This document shows, one piece after another, positions 42,371-52,443 of a DNA stretch of 64,000 bases. The position numbers and the translations under genes are program-made. This DNA comes from Pseudomonas sp. MM211 (GTDB taxonomy: Bacteria; Pseudomonadota; Gammaproteobacteria; Pseudomonadales; Pseudomonadaceae): positions 2,790,001 to 2,854,000 of the forward strand of contig NZ_CP081942.1 in the NCBI RefSeq assembly GCF_020386635.1, written 5' to 3'. Within the stretch, counting starts at the first letter, position 1, and each line of letters begins with the position of its first letter. The notes beneath the pieces were generated by a model. The model worked only from the letters and a program-made list of their open reading frames with translations. It made no database searches and was not told where the DNA came from.

Positions 42371-45300
42371 TTACTCTGGTGTGTGCTGCGGCTGAGGAAT
42401 CACCCTGACAGGGCCTGTAACCATCGTCGGTCTGCCAGGCCCGTTATGGGGCCACTGAATATCAACCTGATGATCCTGGCCATCGTCGAGCAGGTGGATG
42501 GTGCTTCCTTGCACGGCGATGCCGTCCAGGTGGAGGCCTGGATCGCCGGCATCCGTGCGGCTTACACTGATGCGGTAAGGGGTGTCACCGAACCGGTAAT
42601 GCAGGATGAACCCTGGCCAATGCGCCGGCAGCACTGGCTGCATGCTCAACTGCGTACCGCTGCGTTGCAGGCCGAGCAGCGACTCGACGATCAGCCGATA
42701 CATCCAGCCGGCCGAGCCGGTGTACCAGCTCCAGCCGCCACGCCCTTCATGGGGCGGCATGCCGTAGACATCGGCGGCCACGACGTAGGGCTCGACCTTG
42801 TAAGTGGCGATGGTTTCAGCACTGTTGCCGTGGCTGACCGGGTTGATCAGGCGCAGCAGCTCCCACGCCCGTGCGCTGTCGCCCAGTTCGGCGAAGGCCA
42901 TGCTCGCCCACACGGCTGCGTGGGTGTACTGGCCGCCATTTTCGCGCACGCCAGGTACATAGCCCTTGATGTAACCGGGGTCGAGCACGCCGCGGTCGAA
43001 GGGGGGCGCAAGCAGTTGCACCAGGCCGATGTCGCGACGCAGCAGATGCCGCTCCAGCGAGTCCATGGCCGTGCGTCGGCGCCGATCAGGCGCCGCGCCA
43101 GACAGCACCGACCAGCTCTGGGCGATGGAATCGATGCGGCATTCGTCGTTGCCCGTCGAGCCCAATGGCGTGCCATCGTCGAAATAGGCACGCCGATACC
43201 AGTCGCCATCCCAGGCGTGGGCCTCGAGGCTAAGGCGCAAGGCATCGGCCTGCTCGTCGCAGCGTCTGGCGAACTCGGCGTCACCGTTGAGCAGGGCGGT
43301 GGTGGCGAAGCGGCGCAGCACGTCGTAGCCGAAGAAACCGAGCCAGACGCTTTCGCCCTTGCCCCCTTCGCCGACGCGGTTCATGCCGTCGTTCCAGTCG
43401 CCGTGGCCCATCAGTGGCAGGCCGTGAACGCCCCGCGCCAGGCTGTGCTCGATGGCCCTTACGCAGTGTTGATACAGGGTTTCCCGCAGGGGAGAGTGGT
43501 TCGGCAGATCGTAATAGGATTCCTCACCGCTGTTGAGCATGCGGCCTTCCAGGTAACCCGCGGTTTCCGCGAGCACACTGCTGTCTCCACTGACCTGCAC
43601 GTAGCGGCTGGTCGCCTGAACCAGCCACAGATAATCGTCGGAGCAGCCGGTACGCACACCGCGATCCAGCGGTGGGTGCCACCAGTGCTGCACATCGCCC
43701 TCGATGAACTGGTGGGCGGCGCACAGCAACAGGTGTTGGCGAACCGCCGCCGGGTCGGCATGCAGCATGGCCATGCTGTCTTGCAACTGGTCACGGAAGC
43801 CGAAAGCGCCGCCGGACTGGTAATAGCCGCTGCGGGCCCAGAAGCGGCAGGCGATCACCTGGTACATCAGCCAGCCATTGACCATTACGTCCACGGCCGG
43901 CTCCGGGGTTTCGATCTGCACCTTGCCCAAGGTGTCGTGCCAGTGGGTGCGCACACGCTCCAGTTCCGCCTGGGCGACATTGCCGCCACGCATGCGGTGC
44001 ACCAGGCGCGAGGCGATCTTGGCGTCCTGTGCGGCGCCCAGGCGGAAGGTCACGCTGCGGTGCTCGTCGGGCGCCAACTGCAGATCGACCCGTAATGCCG
44101 CGCACGGGTCGAGCCCTGGGCCGCTGCGCCCTGACAAGTGCGCTTGGGCCATGGCTGCCGGGGCACCGAGGTTGCCGTTACGGCCGATGAATTCGGTGCG
44201 TCCAGCTGTGCTGCTGGCAAGCGGCGCATCGACGTCGAAGAAGGCCACTCGACCCGGAAACTCGATGGAGTAGGCATTGCGCGCGAACAGGGCGCCACTG
44301 TTCGGGTCGGCCTCGCTGACCACGTGCATCGACGATTTTTCGCGCAGATCGCCCAGTACCCAGGCCACGTAGCCGGTGACCGACAGGCGCCGTGGTCGGC
44401 CAGACGTATTGTGGATCTTCAGGTGCGAGAACTTGACCGGATCCTGCAGCGATACGTAGACCCACAGCTCGCTGCGAATCCCTTCCTCCTCGTGTTCGAA
44501 GACGCTGTAGCCGAAGCCGTGACGGGTCACGTAGCCGCCCTTGCCAGGACGTGGCAGTGGGGTTGGCGACCAGTAGTGGCCGCTGTCTTCATCGCGCAGG
44601 TAGATGGCCTCGTCGCCCGGGTCGCTGACCGGGTCGTTGCGCCACGGGGTGAGGCGGAATTCGTGGGCGTTTTCATGCCAGGTGTAGGCGCTACCGCTTT
44701 CCGATATCACGCTGCCGAAATTCGGGTTGGCCAGCACGTTCACCCAGGGCGCCGGGGTGGGTTGGCCGGCTCTGGAATGAATGACGTATTCCTTGCCATC
44801 GGCGCTAAAGCCGCCATGGGGATTGCTCAGAATTAGCGATGGATCAGGCAATGGAAGCACGGCAGGCCGCACTGGCTTGGGTAGCAGCTTGGCATCGAAG
44901 GCCGGCAGGGCAGGTTCTGCCCGGCGCCGGTGAATCTGCTCGGCAAGGCTGCCGCGCTCGTCGCTGAGTACCAGATGGGCCACGGCCAGCATCAGCACGC
45001 GATCTTCGTTGGAGAGTTGCTGAGCAGGGCGCACGAAAATGCCGCCTGGTCTGTCGAGCAAGTGCGCCTCACTGCCCGAGGTGACCAGGCCCATGATCAC
45101 GTCCTGCAGATCCTGGCGGTAACCGGCCTGGTCTTCGTTCCAGATCACCAGGTCGACGATCAGGCCCTTGTGCCGCCAGTAGGCGTGGGCCTGCACCAGC
45201 TGGCGTACCAGATCGATATGCGCGGTCGCGGAAATCTGCAGCAGCACGATGGGCCGGTCGCCAGAAATTGCCTGGCCCCACAGGCCGCTCTGGTTGCGCT

Positions 45301-48300
45301 GGTTGGCCGCCAGCACGCTCGGTGCAGCGCGCAGCGAGGGGTTGGTGTAGATGATCGATGCGGCCATCTGCTCGAACAGGCGGGCCTCGGCATGGGAGGT
45401 ATTGAGCTGGCGCAGCAGCACCTGGCTGTGGGTCCAGGCTAGGTCGAAGACACGGTCGGCCAGGTGTCGATCACGGTACTTGTTGATCAGTTGCAGGCAA
45501 CCATCACGGCTGTCACTGACGCCGGTTACCAGATCGATGGTGGCGGTCTGGCCGGGATCCAGGGAGACCCTGCAGCGGATCGCCACGATCGGATCGAGCA
45601 CCGCGCCGGCCGTGCCGGAGAGCGCCTCGCTGTCCATCGCTGCAGGGTGCGTCAGGTTGCGCCCGCGGCCGATGAAGCGGGCGCGGTCGGTTTCGTAGGA
45701 GATCGCGGTGATGTCCACCTCGTGCGCCGCCAGCAGATGGCACAGCCACGGCACCTTTTCTTCGCTGGAGCGGGGCCGCCGGCTGCACAGAATCGCCTGC
45801 AGCGGGGTGAGCAGCTCGCTCTGTACGAACAACTTGCTGAAGGCTGGATGCAGGGCATCGCTGAGGGCCGGGGCCAGCACCACTTCGGCGTAGCTGGTCA
45901 GCTCCAGGGTTCGGCGCTGCGCACCGCGGTTGCTGATGTGCAGGCGGCGCAGCTCGATGTCGTCTTCCGGCGAGACGACGATCTCGGTATGGGCGTCGAA
46001 GCCGCGTTCGCGCACGCGGAACTCGGCACGGGCGTCGGTGAAGATCGCCTCGAAGCTTTCCGTGGTGCGTAAGGTGGGCTGGTGCGCCGAGGACCAGAAA
46101 TCACCGCTGTCGACATCGCGCAGGTAGCAGAAGGTACCGGTGTTGTCGCAGGTTATGTCCTCGTGCCAACGGGTGACCGCCATCTCGTCGCGGCGGCTGT
46201 AACCGCCGCCGGCATTGCTGATCATCACGTGGTAACGGCCGTTGGAGAGCAATTGCACGGCCGGGTGCCGGCGCCCAGGGTCGGTGTAGACCCGCAGCTT
46301 GTTCTCGTTGACCCGTGCCACCTTGCCCTCCAGCGAAGCATTGGCGGTGTGCAGGTACTGCGCGGCACTTTTCGGTACCCGTTCCTGCAGCAGCAGGGCG
46401 GTGGCCTGGAACTGCGGGTCGGCTTCGAAGCGGCGTTGCATCGGGCGGTCGAGTAACACATAGGTCAGCGCTAGCAGGCTCATGCCCTGGTGGTGCGCCA
46501 TGAAGGACTGGATCAGTGCAGCGTTCTGTCCGGGCGGCAGGCGGGCGCTGGTGAAGTCGATGGCTTCGTACAGGCCGTAACGACCGGCCATGCCCATGTC
46601 TGCCAGGCGCTGGAGGTTCTTGCAGGCCGCTTCGGGGGCGACCATCAAGGCCAGCACCGAGGCATAGGGCGCCATCACTACGTCTTCGCCAAGGCCGCGT
46701 TTGAGGCCCAGGCCGGGCACGCCGAAGGCCCGGTATTGATAGTTCAGTTGCGCATCCAGGGTGCTATAGCCGGACTCTGAGACGCCCCAGGGCAGGCTCA
46801 GTTGCTGGCCGTATTCGATCTGCCGCGCCACTGCGGCGCGGCAGGTCTGGTCGAGCAGGGTGCCGGCATAACTAGGCATGACCAGCATCGGCATCAGGTA
46901 TTCGAACATCGAGCCTGTCCAGGACAGTAGCACGGGAACACCGCCATTGCTGGTCAGCAGCCGGCCCAGGGTGAACCAGCTTTCCTGGGGCAGCTGACCC
47001 TGGGCGATGACCACGAAATTGGTCAGCCGCGCTTCCGAAGCCAAGAGGTCGTAGTAGGCGCTGTCCAGGCGCTGCTCATCGGCGTTGTAACCGATGGCCA
47101 GCAGCTCGCGCTGCGCGTCGTAGAGAAAGGTGAAGTCCATGTTCGCCAGCTCGCCAGCCAGATCCGCCAGGCGCAATGTAGTGGCGATGCGTTCACTGGC
47201 ATGGTGGATAACGGCTTGTACCTGCGCCTGCTCGGCGGCTGGCCATTGGCTGGCGTCGAGCCGTGCCAAGTCTTGCCAACTGGCGGATGCCGGGGGGCTG
47301 CCGGGCAGGGTCAAACAGCTCAGTTCGGCGTGTAGATCCTGGCAATGAGCGAGCAGGGCCTGGCGCCAGTAGTCGGCTTCGGGGGCCGCAGATAGGGCCG
47401 CTTTCAGGCTCTGAGCAAGGACGATCAGGCGCTGCAGGGCAGCAGTGATGTCCGTGACACTTTCGGGTTCACGCGTGTTTGCCGCTGCCAGTTCGCTGAA
47501 TGCGTCGTCGAGCATGTGTTCGTCCAGTTCGCTGGCCAGCAGTGCCTCGTGCAGGACGCCGAGACTATCGATCAGGCCGCTGCGCCAGTTGGGGCTGATC
47601 AGCGCCGCGCTCGGCAGCTCGTACAGGCCTGGGCGCAGGGTCAGTAGCAGGCCGGCCAGGTTGCCACTGTCCACGGTAGAGACGTAGCGCGGCGGCAGGG
47701 GTTGCAGGGTCTGGGTGTCGTACCAGTTGTAGAAGTGCCGCTGATGGCGTTCCAGCCGCGACATGCTGGTCAGGGCGTTATCCAGGCGCGCGAGCAGGCG
47801 GCCGCCGCTGAGGTAGGCGAAGTCGTAGGCAGCCAGGTGTGACAGCAGCGCCATGCCCATGTTGGTTGGCGAGGTGCGGTGGGCGGTCACCGCTGTTGGC
47901 CGTTCCTGAATGTTGTCCGGGGGTAGCCAGTTGTCCGCCGGGCCCAGGTGATCATCGAAGAAGGCCCAGGTCTTACGCGCCAGGCGGCGTAGAAACTGCT
48001 GTTCTTCGAGTGACGGGGCGAACGCCATATCGGCGGTGGGTCTGCTCAGCCAATAGGCGATGGCCGGCGCCAGCAGCCAGGCCAGCAGAAAGGGTGCGGC
48101 AATTGCCAGTACCACGGGTTTACCGACCAGCAGCAACGCTACGGCGATCGCCAGCAGCGGCGCCACCCACATCAGCCGGTACAGGCTTGGCAGGTCGTTG
48201 CGGCTGCTGCGCTCCACTTCTCGCGAGGGGTTCCATTGCAGCAGGCGGCGCTGGCTGATGGTCATGCGCCACAGTGTGCGGCCGATGGCGTCCAGGCTGC

Positions 48301-51010
48301 TGAATGCCTCGAAGGGCAGCCACACCAGGGTCAGCAGGGCACGACTGAAGTGCTGCGCTGCACCGCGAAAGGTGACTTTCAGGTGCTGCCCGAGCGTGAT
48401 GTCGTGGGCTTTGTGCAGCAGCTCCAGCAGGGTGCTGATCAGCGGTTGGGCGATGATCAGCAGGAATACCCCCAGGCTCCACTGCAACGGTTCAGCGCTG
48501 GCGAACCAGCCCCACAGCAACATGCACAGAAAGGCCGCCGGCTCCAGGCTGCGGCGCAGGTTGTCGACGATCTTCCAGCAGGCGAGATTGGTCAGGCGAT
48601 TGTTCTCCAGGCCACCGCCGGGTTTCGGTGTCCACGGCATCAGCCACGGCAGCAACTGCCAGTCTCCGCGAATCCAGCGATGACGGCGCTTGGCGTCGGC
48701 GCTGTAGCGCGCCGGGTGTTCTTCATAGAGTTGTACATCGCTGATCAGCCCGGAGCGGGCGTAGCAGCCCTCGATCAGGTCATGGCTGAGAATGCGGTTA
48801 TCGGGGAAGCAGCCTTGCAGGGCCTGCTCGAAGGCATCCACGGCATACACACCCTTGCCGATGAACGAGCCATTGCCGAACAGATCCTGGTACACGTCAG
48901 ACACCGCGCGGGTGTAAGGGTCGACGCCCGCATCACTGCCGAACAGCTGGGCGTAGGCGGAGCGGGCGATGCTCGGCAGGCTGATGCCCACTCGCGGCTG
49001 CAGAATCGCGTAGCCGCTGACGATGCGCCGTTGCTGTGGATCGAAGCGTGCCTGATTGAGCGGATGGCAAATGGCGCCGAGAAACTGCCGGGCCACATCG
49101 CGCGGCAGCTGGGTATCGGTATCCAGGGCGATGACGTAGTTGACGCTCGGCAGCGCGGCGATATCGCCAACGATCAGCGAAAACCGCTCATGGCCGTGGC
49201 CGCGCAACAGGGCATTGAGCTCGGCGATCTTGCCGCGCTTGCGCTCATGGCCCATCCAGCACCGTTCGGTGGCGTTCCAGCGCCGCGGGCGATGCAGCAG
49301 GAAGAAACGCGGCGCGCCCGGTTCGGGGTACTTCAGGTTGAGCGCTTCGATTGCCTGACTCGCTTGCAGCAATAGCGCCGCATCGCCATCGAGTACCTCG
49401 CTCGGTGCATCCATGAAGTCGGTGAGCAGGGCAAAGTGCAGGTTGGCATCACGGTTGGCGAGAAAGCGCACCTCGATACCCTCTACCAACTCCTCCACAT
49501 CCTGGGCGCTGCCGATCAGCGTCGGCACCACGACCAGGGTGCGCGCCTGGGTAGGAATGCCTGCGCTGTAATCCAGGCGTGGAAGAATATCCGGCGGCAG
49601 GCTGAGGGTTACCAGTCGGTTGATCAAGCCAATGGCCAAGTGGCTGGTCATCAGCAGGGTGGGCACACTGAGCAGCATCAATACCCATGGCCCCCAACCG
49701 TCGGCCCGCAGCATGGCGAGGAAAGGCCAGGCGAGCAGGGCGCTTAGCACCACGACCGGTGCCAGGAAGAAGCCCAGCGGCCACCGGCGCAGCTGCCGCC
49801 GGCAGCGCGCGGCCATGGAGGGCTGTACGTTCAGTTGGCGTTCCAGTACGGCTAGCCCTGCACCCATTAGATAGAAGCCGACGTGGCTCATCAGCGGGTC
49901 TTCGACCGGTGCCGCGCGACACAGGGCGATGGCCTCGCGGGCGATGTCGATCTCGGTATGGGGGCAGGTACGTGCCAAACGCTCGACCACGTGGCGGTAA
50001 TGGTCACGGGTGGCGAAATCCATGCGGGTATAGACGGCAGCCGGATCTTCAGCGAGAGCATGTTCGACGCCGCTCATGTGCTCGACAAACTCGCGCCAGT
50101 CGGTGGCCGACAGCAGGCGCAGGCTGTTGATGCTGTTGCTGATCGACACCTGCTCTGTCGCTTGCAACTGAGCATCGAGGTGAATCAGACGCTCGACGCT
50201 CTGGCCCGATTCAGCCAGGGCCTGCTCGACCCAGGTCATCGGCAGAATCAATGTGGTGCTCTGGCCTTGCAGGCGCCGCGCCAGTTCGGCCACGAATGCG
50301 CTGGTCATCGGCGGTGCTGAGCGCGCCAGGTCGGCGACCAGCAGTACCACGCTCTTGGCGTCGCGCTCTGCGGTGGCAATCAGACGATCCGCCCAGTCGT
50401 TGGCCAGGTTGCGGTCGTTCGAGTTGGCCATCACCCGTGAAGCGACCCGGCGCAGGTTCTCGATCAGCGCCAGGCGCAACATGATGGGGATGCCCCAGAG
50501 CTCACCGAGGGTCAGCGGCATCACCGACTGATAGGCCGTCACGAAGCGGCTCAGGCTGTCACTGTTGACCCGGCCGTCACCGTGGGCAATGGTTTCTAGG
50601 GCAATGTCGTAAACCCGCGGCAGGGTGCGTGACGGCCCGTTGGCCAGGCCTGGCAGTTCGCGGCAGTAGCCTTTGGGCAAATGTTTTTGTGCCGTGCGTA
50701 TCTGCTCTTCGACCAGGTAGAAGTTGTCCAGCAGCCATTCCGCAGCCGGTGTCGCGCGCTGATTGGAAAGCGCTGCCACGGTCATGGCCTGACAACTACT
50801 GGCGAGAACGGCGGCGTTTTCGGCGAGGCGGTGCAGGAGGGCGTCGGAGGTGGAGTCGGGGCTAAGGTGATGCTGTCGGGCCAGGTGGGCGCCGTGGGTG
50901 GCCATCTGTTCGGCACTGAATAGCTCCGCGCGCAGGGCCGGCTCGTACTCGAAGGTGCGCGGCGCGGGCCGCCACAACCGTTGGATTGCTCGAAGCCATT
51001 GCCTGTCCAT
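42371..51010 (-). CDS. Cyclic beta-1,2-glucan synthase-type protein (NdvB/ChvB family)
   Basis: At 2879 residues this is the largest gene in the window, matching the size of ChvB/NdvB/Cgs. AAGGA four bases before the ATG at 51010 fixes the start (MDRQWLRA). Residues about 404-465, 820-865 and 950-985 hold membrane helices. Between them a GT84-type glucosyltransferase has VVVPTLIGSAQDVEEL, the acidic metal motif IALDTDTQLP and RHRWIRGDWQLLPW. Then a glycoamylase-like domain (about 1360-1530), two carbohydrate-binding domains (about 1550-1720, 2080-2240), and a GH94 phosphorylase with catalytic HGDWNDGMN near residue 2540. It makes periplasmic cyclic glucan from UDP-glucose in rhizobia. The P. 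aeruginosa gene called ndvB is a different, shorter protein. No exporter (ndvA/chvA) is nearby. Confidence 0.92.
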   Translation of the reverse strand: MDRQWLRAIQRLWRPAPRTFEYEPALRAELFSAEQMATHGAHLARQHHLSPDSTSDALLHRLAENAAVLASSCQAMTVAALSNQRATPAAEWLLDNFYLVEEQIRTAQKHLPKGYCRELPGLANGPSRTLPRVYDIALETIAHGDGRVNSDSLSRFVTAYQSVMPLTLGELWGIPIMLRLALIENLRRVASRVMANSNDRNLANDWADRLIATAERDAKSVVLLVADLARSAPPMTSAFVAELARRLQGQSTTLILPMTWVEQALAESGQSVERLIHLDAQLQATEQVSISNSINSLRLLSATDWREFVEHMSGVEHALAEDPAAVYTRMDFATRDHYRHVVERLARTCPHTEIDIAREAIALCRAAPVEDPLMSHVGFYLMGAGLAVLERQLNVQPSMAARCRRQLRRWPLGFFLAPVVVLSALLAWPFLAMLRADGWGPWVLMLLSVPTLLMTSHLAIGLINRLVTLSLPPDILPRLDYSAGIPTQARTLVVVPTLIGSAQDVEELVEGIEVRFLANRDANLHFALLTDFMDAPSEVLDGDAALLLQASQAIEALNLKYPEPGAPRFFLLHRPRRWNATERCWMGHERKRGKIAELNALLRGHGHERFSLIVGDIAALPSVNYVIALDTDTQLPRDVARQFLGAICHPLNQARFDPQQRRIVSGYAILQPRVGISLPSIARSAYAQLFGSDAGVDPYTRAVSDVYQDLFGNGSFIGKGVYAVDAFEQALQGCFPDNRILSHDLIEGCYARSGLISDVQLYEEHPARYSADAKRRHRWIRGDWQLLPWLMPWTPKPGGGLENNRLTNLACWKIVDNLRRSLEPAAFLCMLLWGWFASAEPLQWSLGVFLLIIAQPLISTLLELLHKAHDITLGQHLKVTFRGAAQHFSRALLTLVWLPFEAFSSLDAIGRTLWRMTISQRRLLQWNPSREVERSSRNDLPSLYRLMWVAPLLAIAVALLLVGKPVVLAIAAPFLLAWLLAPAIAYWLSRPTADMAFAPSLEEQQFLRRLARKTWAFFDDHLGPADNWLPPDNIQERPTAVTAHRTSPTNMGMALLSHLAAYDFAYLSGGRLLARLDNALTSMSRLERHQRHFYNWYDTQTLQPLPPRYVSTVDSGNLAGLLLTLRPGLYELPSAALISPNWRSGLIDSLGVLHEALLASELDEHMLDDAFSELAAANTREPESVTDITAALQRLIVLAQSLKAALSAAPEADYWRQALLAHCQDLHAELSCLTLPGSPPASASWQDLARLDASQWPAAEQAQVQAVIHHASERIATTLRLADLAGELANMDFTFLYDAQRELLAIGYNADEQRLDSAYYDLLASEARLTNFVVIAQGQLPQESWFTLGRLLTSNGGVPVLLSWTGSMFEYLMPMLVMPSYAGTLLDQTCRAAVARQIEYGQQLSLPWGVSESGYSTLDAQLNYQYRAFGVPGLGLKRGLGEDVVMAPYASVLALMVAPEAACKNLQRLADMGMAGRYGLYEAIDFTSARLPPGQNAALIQSFMAHHQGMSLLALTYVLLDRPMQRRFEADPQFQATALLLQERVPKSAAQYLHTANASLEGKVARVNENKLRVYTDPGRRHPAVQLLSNGRYHVMISNAGGGYSRRDEMAVTRWHEDITCDNTGTFCYLRDVDSGDFWSSAHQPTLRTTESFEAIFTDARAEFRVRERGFDAHTEIVVSPEDDIELRRLHISNRGAQRRTLELTSYAEVVLAPALSDALHPAFSKLFVQSELLTPLQAILCSRRPRSSEEKVPWLCHLLAAHEVDITAISYETDRARFIGRGRNLTHPAAMDSEALSGTAGAVLDPIVAIRCRVSLDPGQTATIDLVTGVSDSRDGCLQLINKYRDRHLADRVFDLAWTHSQVLLRQLNTSHAEARLFEQMAASIIYTNPSLRAAPSVLAANQRNQSGLWGQAISGDRPIVLLQISATAHIDLVRQLVQAHAYWRHKGLIVDLVIWNEDQAGYRQDLQDVIMGLVTSGSEAHLLDRPGGIFVRPAQQLSNEDRVLMLAVAHLVLSDERGSLAEQIHRRRAEPALPAFDAKLLPKPVRPAVLPLPDPSLILSNPHGGFSADGKEYVIHSRAGQPTPAPWVNVLANPNFGSVISESGSAYTWHENAHEFRLTPWRNDPVSDPGDEAIYLRDEDSGHYWSPTPLPRPGKGGYVTRHGFGYSVFEHEEEGIRSELWVYVSLQDPVKFSHLKIHNTSGRPRRLSVTGYVAWVLGDLREKSSMHVVSEADPNSGALFARNAYSIEFPGRVAFFDVDAPLASSTAGRTEFIGRNGNLGAPAAMAQAHLSGRSGPGLDPCAALRVDLQLAPDEHRSVTFRLGAAQDAKIASRLVHRMRGGNVAQAELERVRTHWHDTLGKVQIETPEPAVDVMVNGWLMYQVIACRFWARSGYYQSGGAFGFRDQLQDSMAMLHADPAAVRQHLLLCAAHQFIEGDVQHWWHPPLDRGVRTGCSDDYLWLVQATSRYVQVSGDSSVLAETAGYLEGRMLNSGEESYYDLPNHSPLRETLYQHCVRAIEHSLARGVHGLPLMGHGDWNDGMNRVGEGGKGESVWLGFFGYDVLRRFATTALLNGDAEFARRCDEQADALRLSLEAHAWDGDWYRRAYFDDGTPLGSTGNDECRIDSIAQSWSVLSGAAPDRRRRTAMDSLERHLLRRDIGLVQLLAPPFDRGVLDPGYIKGYVPGVRENGGQYTHAAVWASMAFAELGDSARAWELLRLINPVSHGNSAETIATYKVEPYVVAADVYGMPPHEGRGGWSWYTGSAGWMYRLIVESLLGLQRSGTQLSMQPVLPAHWPGFILHYRFGDTPYRISVSRTDAGDPGLHLDGIAVQGSTIHLLDDGQDHQVDIQWPHNGPGRPTMVTGPVRVIPQPQHTPE

Positions 51011-51350
51011 GTTTTCCTTGGCGTGCAACGTGAAGCGCGGGCAACGTTGCAGTGATGCGTGTCACGCAAATAGTGCCGGGCGTGACGAAATGAGAAGGGT
51101 GCAGGCCAGCAGTGTGAAATTCTCCCGGTAGGGCGTCTGTCTGCTGGCGCACATAGCGGCGGTTCGCTTTGTCCTCGACTTGCCGCTAGGCCGCAGGCCC
51201 GAATAGCCGGGAATACTGGCGCCAGACGCTGCGGGGTGGCCATTGCCCAGCCCAGGATCCGCTCGCCCGTATTTGTGTGATGGCGAATTGCTGCGCAAGG
51301 GAGTATTGCTGGCGCGCCGGCAACCAGCCGGCGCACACAGGAGCGGGACA
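51011..51350. other. Divergent promoter region of the glucan synthase gene
   Basis: About 340 bases separate the glucan synthase start from the small plus-strand gene. It should hold promoters in both directions. An 8-bp perfect hairpin GCGCCGGC / GCCGGCGC (51314-51334) lies just before the small gene's ribosome site. I see no known operator. Confidence 0.35.
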
Positions 51351-51545
51351 ATGGGCACCAGAGGATTGGTCAGGTTTATAAGCGTCATGAGCTTTACGTC
51401 CGCGATACTTTCCGGCTTTGCCGTCTACTGGGCTCACCAGGCCTACGTATCTGCCGGCCAAAACAGCCTTGCTTCACGGTCTGCCAGCGAAAACGCCCTG
51501 GCAGCTGCTTCCTGCCAGGACGGCCCGCAGCTGTTATCGCGCTGA
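51351..51545 (+). CDS. Small putative membrane protein
   Basis: A 64-residue frame with AGGAG seven bases before the ATG at 51351 (MGTRGLVRFISVMSF). One hydrophobic segment, FISVMSFTSAILSGFAVYWA, could be a membrane anchor; the rest is polar. I recognise no family. It is divergent from the glucan synthase. It is kept because the ribosome site and membrane helix agree, but it could be chance. Confidence 0.45.
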   Translation: MGTRGLVRFISVMSFTSAILSGFAVYWAHQAYVSAGQNSLASRSASENALAAASCQDGPQLLSR

Positions 51546-51880
51546 ATCAGGGCGCGGCACTCTTGAGGTGGTAAGAGGCATTCTCTTGAAGAGAAAAACG
51601 GCACGGGCCAAGGGGCTGCTCTGAGCCCTCGCTAGCCGCTTCCGTCGTAAGGCGTCGCCGTTGTCCCGGCGATGTAGATGAACAATCATTGCTGGTCTCA
51701 GTTGTGTCGGCTCTGGCGCTCCATTAACGTCCTGGAAGCTGCGTGTCTGCCGGAAACGTTGCAGACGCAAAGCCGCAGTCGATGCCGCCATTCGATGAGT
51801 ACGATTTCACCGCGCTCATGGTGATGGTGGATCAGCCGTTGGTACTGGGTAACCCGTTCGTTCAGTCAGGAGATACGACC
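51546..51880. other. Gene-free gap of 335 bases
   Basis: No convincing gene. The tautomerase frame extends into it upstream, but only the ATG at 51881 has a ribosome site. Confidence 0.3.
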
Positions 51881-52096
51881 ATGCCTTACGTCAATATTCG
51901 CGTCACCAATGAAGGTGTCACGCCCGAGCAGAAGAAAGCGTTGATCAAGGGAACGACCGAGCTGTTACAGCAGGTACTGGGGAAACCCCCGATCTCGACG
52001 TTTGTCGTAATTGATGAGGTTGAAACGGAGAACTGGGGCTGGCAGGGGCAAACAATCGCGCAGCTAAGGGAGGAGGAAAAGTCAGGCAAGTCTTGA
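51881..52096 (+). CDS. 4-oxalocrotonate tautomerase family protein
   Basis: A 71-residue protein. AGGAG lies before the ATG at 51881 (MPYVNIRVTNEGVTPEQKKALIKG). After removal of Met, Pro-1 is the catalytic base of the family. VFVIDEVE-like VVIDEVETENWGWQGQTI near the C-terminus is typical. The full-size family member is about 62-75 residues and acts as a hexamer. The substrate is unknown. Confidence 0.88.
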   Translation: MPYVNIRVTNEGVTPEQKKALIKGTTELLQQVLGKPPISTFVVIDEVETENWGWQGQTIAQLREEEKSGKS

Positions 52097-52443
52097 GTTC
52101 GTTCCGACCAAGATAACGACTATCCCCTTCGAGGGAGCACTTGCATCCAGCCGGCCTTTCACGGTCATGAGCTTTAGCGCAAAAGCTCATGACCCGAAGC
52201 TATTCGAGAATGACCGAGATGAATTTCCGGGGCTAACCGGTGTTCGTACTCCGCTCAATATCTCCGCCAGCCGCTGATCTTGTTCTCTGCGGGTGCCCCC
52301 AATCAGCCCTCTTATCGATCATTCACGGCCGCGTGCGCAGGTAAAAACTGGTAACAGTGAGGCTTCTGGCTAACTACCGTTTGTATGTTAGCGTTGTTTT
52401 CGGCCGTATTTTCCGAAACATTCAACGGTAGTCAGCGACTCAT
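52097..52443. promoter_or_regulatory. Control region of the RND operon with two inverted repeats
   Basis: ACTACCGTT (52373-52381) and AACGGTAGT (52424-52432) form a perfect 9-bp inverted repeat 42 bases apart just before the TetR start. Between them lie TTTCGG/CCGAAA (52398-52418) and CTAAC/GTTAG (52370-52391). These are candidate operators for the TetR protein encoded next. The first 250 bases of the gap hold no gene. Confidence 0.5.

Noticed and set aside
42239..44095. 618-residue open frame on the plus strand opposite the glucan synthase
   Set aside because: Antisense shadow of the GH94 coding region; many similar plus-strand frames cover the same gene and none has a domain.
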